64,000 nucleotides of DNA from B69-G16 sp964501905 (GTDB lineage: Archaea; Thermoproteota; Thermoprotei; Thermofilales; B69-G16): positions 1 through 64,000 of the forward strand of contig CAZCTW010000004.1 of NCBI GenBank assembly GCA_964501905.1, given 5' to 3'. Below the pieces are notes generated by a model. That model was not told where the DNA came from. It saw only the letters and a program-made list of their open reading frames with translations, and did not search any database. Shown here in pieces: positions 59,992-64,000 of this stretch. A program made the position numbers and the translations under genes. Position 1 is the stretch's first letter. Each line of letters opens with the position of its first letter.

Positions 59992-61150
59992 ATGCACAGT
60001 CGAATTCTACGAAACGTAGAGGAACTAATTAAAATGCATGGAAAGCCCCGGAGAGAGGTATACTTCGACGGTGAAAACTCGGGGAGAGTTCTGAAAGAAG
60101 TAGTAGAAGCTATGTTACCCTACTTCCGGGAAGTAGGGTACGGGCACCCGTCTATAACTAATAAGCCTGGGCGGAAGGCATACGAAGCTTTTCAAAAGCG
60201 CCGGAACTTATAGCGAAAACTCTAAACGTAAGTTCTCAGGACCTGATTTTCACCCACAGTGGTACTGAGGCTAATAACCTAGCGTTTTAGGCGGCGTAAA
60301 AGCAAATAAACATTTAGGGAATAAGATTGTCGTATCGGCTATAGAACACCTTAGTGTTATTTTTCCGGCGAGAGAATTAGGGAAAGCGAGTTTTAAAGTG
60401 ATTGAAGTACCTGTAGATGAAGAGGGATTTGTGAATCCCAACGTAGTGGAGAACTACGTAGACGACGAGACCGTGCTTGTGAGCATAGGCTATGTAAACC
60501 ACGAAATAGAGACTATACAGAGGATAAAGGAGATCGTAGAGAAAGTTAGGGATAAAAACCCGAATACTGTAATTCACAGCGACGTAGCAGACGCCTATGG
60601 TAGAATCCCCCTCGACTTAAATAAGTTAGATTTAGACATGGCGACCGTCAGCAGTCACAAGATTAAAGGGCCTAGAGGTGTTGGAGTTCTCTACTTAAAG
60701 GAGGAGTTAAACTCGAGAAAATTCTGCATGGACAGCTGAGTACTCAGGAATACTGGCCTGGAGTCGAGAACGTCCCCTTGATAGTAGGCTTTGCTAAAGC
60801 AGCCGAAATTAAGTTTACGAATTTCAAAGAAAAGTAGAACATATGAAAAAATTAAGAGATATGCTCATTAAAGGAATTATGGATGAAATACCCTATGTCA
60901 TTCTAAACGGGCCTAAAGGAGAGCGCCGCGCCCCGGACAACGTTAATCTAAGCTTCCTCTATTGCGAAGGCGAAGCTCTAACAATAGAGTTCAGCTTTAA
61001 CGGAATTTACGTTTCCAGCGGAAGTGCCTGCACAAGCAGGGTTTTAGAGCCGAGCATATGATTGAGGATATAAAGTATACATTGGAAGTTCTACCTAAAG
61101 CCGTGGAGATAGTAAGGATGATAAGTTCAGTTAAACCAGAGGAGGTATAG
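59992..61150 (+). pseudogene. Cysteine desulfurase IscS/NifS pseudogene
   Basis: Pieces in several frames together cover a group I desulfurase: Y-F-D-G-E-N-S-G-R near the start, T-H-S-G-T-E-A-N-N-L-A, V-S-A-I-E-H-L, S-S-H-K-I-K-G-P with the PLP Lys, and S-S-G-S-A-C-T-S-R with the catalytic Cys. Breaks: single-base losses near 60197, 60286, 60704 and 60832, and about 20-25 codons missing near 61061 after L-E-P-S. So many lesions in one gene, with intact neighbours, rule out a single sequencing slip. It was the first gene of an isc pair. Confidence 0.9.
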
Positions 61151-61151
61151 G

Positions 61152-61639
61152 ATGGCTAGTAGAATACCCTTACCCTACAGCCCAAAAGTGTTAGAGCTTT
61201 TCAGAAACCCTAAAACTTGGGCAAAATGGAGGACGCTACAGTCTCGGCTACAGCTGGTAGTCCAGCGTGCGGCGACATAATAACCATATTCCTAAAAATT
61301 AGAGAGGGCGATGTAATTGAAAAAGCCACCTTCGAGAGTTACGGATGCGCCGCCAATATAGCCGCAGCTAGCATTTTAACAGAAATGGTAAAAAATAAGC
61401 TATTAAAAGCTTGGAAGATTACCTAGAAAATGATCTCCGATGAATTAGGAGGTCTACTAGCGATAAAGTATCACTGTGGTATACTCGCTGTGGGCGCTTT
61501 AAGGCGGGCTATAAGGGCATACTACAGAAAGAAAGGCGAAAAGCCGGATTAGCTCCCCGACAGTCTCACTGTCGAAGAAAGGCAGGCTCTTGAAGAAGAG
61601 CTCATGGAGAAGCTATTTAGAACGAGGAAAAAGACGTAG
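61152..61639 (+). pseudogene. IscU scaffold pseudogene
   Basis: Retains GGAGGT and ATG 61152, then L-P-Y-S-P-K-V-L-E-L-F-R-N-P-K. A frameshift near 61208 leads into S-P-A-C-G-D, E-S-Y-G-C-A-A-N and, after an in-frame TAG at 61424-61426, D-E-L-G-G-L and Y-H-C-G, so all three cluster Cys regions are readable. A second TAG at 61550-61552 stands where relatives have Trp. The gene follows the iscS remnant by one base. It cannot make an intact scaffold. Confidence 0.9.
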
Positions 61640-61670
61640 AAAAAGCTTCTGTAATAAAAATAAAGGGAAT

Positions 61671-62558
61671 TTAATGTTTTTGTAGCCACTTTAAGGCTAA
61701 GCGTATCTCTCTGAGTACTCTTTTTATTATAATTAGTGCTTCTCCGTATTTTCCTTCCTCGACCTTACTCCTAGCGTTTTCGAGTCTAGCCTTCCAATTT
61801 TCAATTTTATTTAGGATTATTTCTTTCCTCTCTTCGCTCATATTGCTATTTCTAACTCTCTCAGCGGCCTTATCTAGGAAATTCTCTAACTTATCAATTG
61901 CAGCTATTATTTTGTCCTTCTTACTCTCTAAAAACTCCCTCGTCGCACGCTTTAAAATGTCAGCTGCTTCCTTAACGCTAGCCCAAGCCTTCCGACAATA
62001 ACTTGCCGCTTCTATAAACTTTTTATGCCGAAGCGCTTCTACAGCTTCGTCCAGATAGAAGTCCGCTTCCCTAAGCTTCAGCTCGGCTTCCGTAGTGTTT
62101 ACTCCTAACTTCTCCAACCTATCCGCGATTTTCTCTAACCTTGCTACTACTCTCCTGCACCTTTTGATAGACGCTATTAAACGTCTTAGTTTTTCGTCCC
62201 AATTTAACAACTTGCCCAGTTCCCTGATCACGCTCTTGTATTTCTCCCCAGCTTCTCTAAGTAATCCTTTAGCATCTTCTACTCTACCCTCATTTAAGGC
62301 GTTTTCGGCTTCTTCCAGAAGCTCTTTAGCCGCGTCGAGTTCCCCTGTCAACCTAGTATAGTTCTCCTCTCCGATAACTTCCTTATTCTCTTCCAGTTTT
62401 TCTCTAAGAAACTCGTCTAGCTTTTTTAACCTCTCTATAAGTTTCCTTAGAGAATCAGCTCTCTTAGTTTCCTCTTGGCTTTGAGCGAGGGTAAGGCTGG
62501 CGTAGGCTAAGGATCCCAGCAATACCATCAACGCTAATACAACAGCTACTAGCTTCAT
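61671..62558 (-). CDS. Secreted all-helical protein
   Basis: About 295 residues: signal peptide (L-V-A-V-V-L-A-L-M-V-L-L-G-S-L) and then only long amphipathic helices rich in Glu, Lys, Arg and Leu, with two to three copies of an A-E-x-A-L-x-E-G-R/K unit. Two Cys lie close in the middle (K-R-C-R-R, S-Y-C-R-K). No C-terminal anchor. Start ATG 62558 has GGTGG 5 bases ahead. It is divergent from a membrane-bound wHTH gene, an arrangement that suggests the pair senses or modifies the cell surface. Confidence 0.75.
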   Translation of the reverse strand: MKLVAVVLALMVLLGSLAYASLTLAQSQEETKRADSLRKLIERLKKLDEFLREKLEENKEVIGEENYTRLTGELDAAKELLEEAENALNEGRVEDAKGLLREAGEKYKSVIRELGKLLNWDEKLRRLIASIKRCRRVVARLEKIADRLEKLGVNTTEAELKLREADFYLDEAVEALRHKKFIEAASYCRKAWASVKEAADILKRATREFLESKKDKIIAAIDKLENFLDKAAERVRNSNMSEERKEIILNKIENWKARLENARSKVEEGKYGEALIIIKRVLREIRLALKWLQKH

Positions 62559-62645
62559 CTCTACCACCAGGTATTACGGTGGTAAACTACTCATTAAGGG
62601 CTTCTCCGGGAAAATTATTTCACTTGGTTTCACCTAATTTCTAAT

Positions 62646-63461
62646 ATGCGCAGAGTTGTTCTGATGATACTTATATTCCTCTTATTCCTCTGCCAGACGA
62701 TTATTTCTCAGGAGGTTAGCAATGCTAGATTTCTGCTCTACGAAGATGGATGGGTTGAGGTAAGCCTTTTGTTGAAGGTTGGGGAGCTAGAAATTCTAAA
62801 CGTTAGCGTCTATGGGAGACCGGAGGCTCTGACGGTTATCGATGAGAAGGGGGAACCTTTAGACTATGATTTAGAAAGTACGGGCGAAGAAACATTTTTG
62901 ATAATTTACGCGTTGGGAGCCAAGGAGGTCAATGTAACTTATCTAACCCAGAGTCTAACTAGCAAAGAAAGAGAAGTATGGACGTTCAGCGTGGACACAA
63001 ACTCCACCTTTACACTTCTTATGCCATCTAACTCCTTCATCTTGGAGATATCCGAAGTACCTCTCGAGGTAATAGAAGGGGACGAGTACCTAATTCTAGT
63101 TATGCCCCCGGGGAGCCACAAGGTAGAGTATATAATCCTGCCGAGACGGAGCGGCAGGAAAGAAATTGATTATTGGATACCACTTATCCTAGTTCTGTCA
63201 GTTGCGGCAGTGGGCATAGCCGCATACTTCATATTGAAGAAAATAAGGCTTAAAAGACTCATAGAGAGGCTTTCCGAAGTTGATAGAGAAATTGTAGATT
63301 TTTTGGAGAAGCGAGGAGGAAAAGCCTATCAACACGAAATCGCGAGAGAACTAGAGATACCTAAAACGACATTATGGCGTCACATAATGAGGTTGCATGA
63401 AGAGGGGATAATTGAAATTAAAAAAGAGGGAAAATACAATTTGATTATACTCAAACCATAA
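62646..63461 (+). CDS. Membrane-anchored winged-helix regulator
   Basis: 271 residues: signal peptide, outside beta domain (about 22-170), one membrane helix (W-I-P-L-I-L-V-L-S-V-A-A-V-G-I-A), then a cytoplasmic wHTH (A-Y-Q-H-E-I-A-R-E-L-E-I-P-K-T-T-L-W-R-H-I). This one-component layout, sensor outside and DNA-binding domain inside, is recurrent in archaea. Likely target: itself and the divergent secreted-helix gene 87 bases away. Confidence 0.8.
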   Translation: MRRVVLMILIFLLFLCQTIISQEVSNARFLLYEDGWVEVSLLLKVGELEILNVSVYGRPEALTVIDEKGEPLDYDLESTGEETFLIIYALGAKEVNVTYLTQSLTSKEREVWTFSVDTNSTFTLLMPSNSFILEISEVPLEVIEGDEYLILVMPPGSHKVEYIILPRRSGRKEIDYWIPLILVLSVAAVGIAAYFILKKIRLKRLIERLSEVDREIVDFLEKRGGKAYQHEIARELEIPKTTLWRHIMRLHEEGIIEIKKEGKYNLIILKP

Positions 63462-63731
63462 TCTCTGGGCCATGTTATATCCTCTAGTTAAGAGGAGAGT
63501 TAGGAGAAGCTGAAACTATGTATATATTCCGACGCTAAATACGCTAGTGACTTCTAAGCTTAAGTTTTAATCAAATCAATTGTGGTATGCATATTGCACA
63601 ATTTTTAGTTCAAAAATCGTTAGATATTTTGTTCCGAAAAGTTTTCCTCTTAATATCTTATAAAAATGCCTAAAAGATTGCATATAGGCTAAAGACGTTT
63701 AAGCCGCGAGTTTATGTCTATAAAGATAACG
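63462..63731. other. Gene-free spacer before right-edge gene
   Basis: An AT-rich stretch of about 320 bases up to 63783. No open frame with SD or familiar RNA is visible. It contains several TATA-like runs, of which the one at 63732 is best placed. Confidence 0.4.
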
Positions 63732-63739
63732 TTTAAATA
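63732..63739 (+). promoter_or_regulatory. TATA box of right-edge gene
   Basis: TTTAAATA, then GAGGGG at 63773-63778 as SD and TTG 63784. Confidence 0.4.
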
Positions 63740-63783
63740 CGACGTAAAACGAATAACCTTTAAGTATCTGTCGAGGGGTCCTC

Positions 63784-64000
63784 TTGCGCGCTAGCGTGAT
63801 AGAAGCGGAGAATGCGCGGATCGCGTACTGCATAGGAACCGGGAAATATAAATATTTTCATGCTAGAGACCCATATCTGCACTCTCTTGCGAACCTCCTA
63901 CTGGATAATAAGGAGTCGGCGGGAACTATAGAAATTTCCTCTGGCAGAGTGAAGCTCCTATTCCACGACGACGCTGTAATAGCCGTCACTGGAGATTGTA
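63784..64000 (+). CDS. PxpC/KipA family (biotin-dependent carboxyltransferase-like) protein, 3' end outside window
   Basis: 72 codons before the edge. After a divergent start come the family landmarks: an S-L-A-N-L-L-L-D-N-K-E-S-A-G segment like the AN-L-L-V-G-N helix, T-I-E-I-S-S-G, and V-I-A-V-T-G-D. This is the N-terminus of 5-oxoprolinase subunit C / allophanate hydrolase subunit 2 domains. TTG start with GAGGGG 5 bases ahead. A PxpB or PxpA partner is not in view. Confidence 0.68.
   Translation, partial: MRASVIEAENARIAYCIGTGKYKYFHARDPYLHSLANLLLDNKESAGTIEISSGRVKLLFHDDAVIAVTGDC

Noticed and set aside
61424..61552. Two in-frame TAG codons in iscU as possible pyrrolysine recoding
   Set aside because: iscU also has a frameshift and iscS beside it has several, one TAG replaces an expected Trp, and many intact genes of the window stop with TAG; decay explains all.
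1..64000. CRISPR arrays, insertion sequences, rRNA genes
   Set aside because: I found no regularly spaced direct repeats, no transposase motifs and no rRNA-like sequence while reading.

Overview
The window looks like chromosomal DNA from a thermophilic, probably hyperthermophilic, archaeon, most likely of the TACK (Thermoproteota-like) branch; I cannot assign it more finely. Archaeal signs are geranylgeranyl reductase, AMP phosphorylase, an Nre-type PCNA-associated protein, Grc3-type polynucleotide kinase, RtcB, TATA-box promoters with short or absent leaders, and many TTG/GTG starts behind GGTG-type Shine-Dalgarno (SD) sites. Heat-adapted signs are a two-domain protein disulfide oxidoreductase, an aldehyde ferredoxin oxidoreductase and a GH57 branching enzyme. 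Genes are densely packed with frequent overlaps of a few bases, and I see no rRNA, tRNA, IS element or CRISPR array.

Layout. 0-0.5 kb: the broken end of a radical SAM gene next to a compositionally foreign GC-rich ORF. 0.7-33.8 kb: housekeeping genes. These cover glycogen/sugar-nucleotide work (GH57, DegT aminotransferase, GlmU-like, NDP-sugar pyrophosphorylase plus a degenerate phosphohexomutase), DNA/nucleotide care (endonuclease III, endonuclease IV, MTH1-like and ADP-ribose Nudix enzymes, DHH phosphoesterase, AMP phosphorylase), isoprenoid phosphate handling (UppP, DUF92 and dolichol-kinase-like membrane kinases), a chelatase-like AAA+/VWA pair, Grc3, a PP-loop ATPase, a JAMM protease, a HerA-like ATPase and a candidate small-RNA region at about 29.0-29.2 kb.

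33.9-44.0 kb is the most interesting block: a divergent surface-filament locus. Leftward, it encodes two secreted repeat proteins followed by small single-helix pseudopilin-like proteins. Rightward, it encodes a MinD-like ATPase, a GspE/VirB11-type ATPase, a major pilin with its own strong promoter, a TadC-like membrane platform and a minor pilin-like protein. The two arms are driven from one promoter region built as a 22-bp inverted repeat, so they are probably co-regulated. The large adhesin-like gene seems to start at a CTG (or ATA) codon.

44.0-56.9 kb: threonine synthase, a phosphoribosyltransferase, a DUF4349 membrane protein, a Cys-rich small protein beside geranylgeranyl reductase, an Nre / HTH-Zn-ribbon / Mrp operon, RtcB, a secreted GATase-like paralogue of the 17-19 kb gene, and a tungsto-enzyme with its four-cluster ferredoxin partner. 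57-62 kb: a coiled-coil surface protein, a Cys-containing HTH regulator next to an intact sufS, then clearly decayed iscS and iscU pseudogenes in tandem, suggesting the ISC route has been lost and SUF retained. 61.7-63.5 kb: a secreted helical protein and a divergent membrane-anchored winged-helix regulator. The right edge cuts a PxpC/KipA-family gene.
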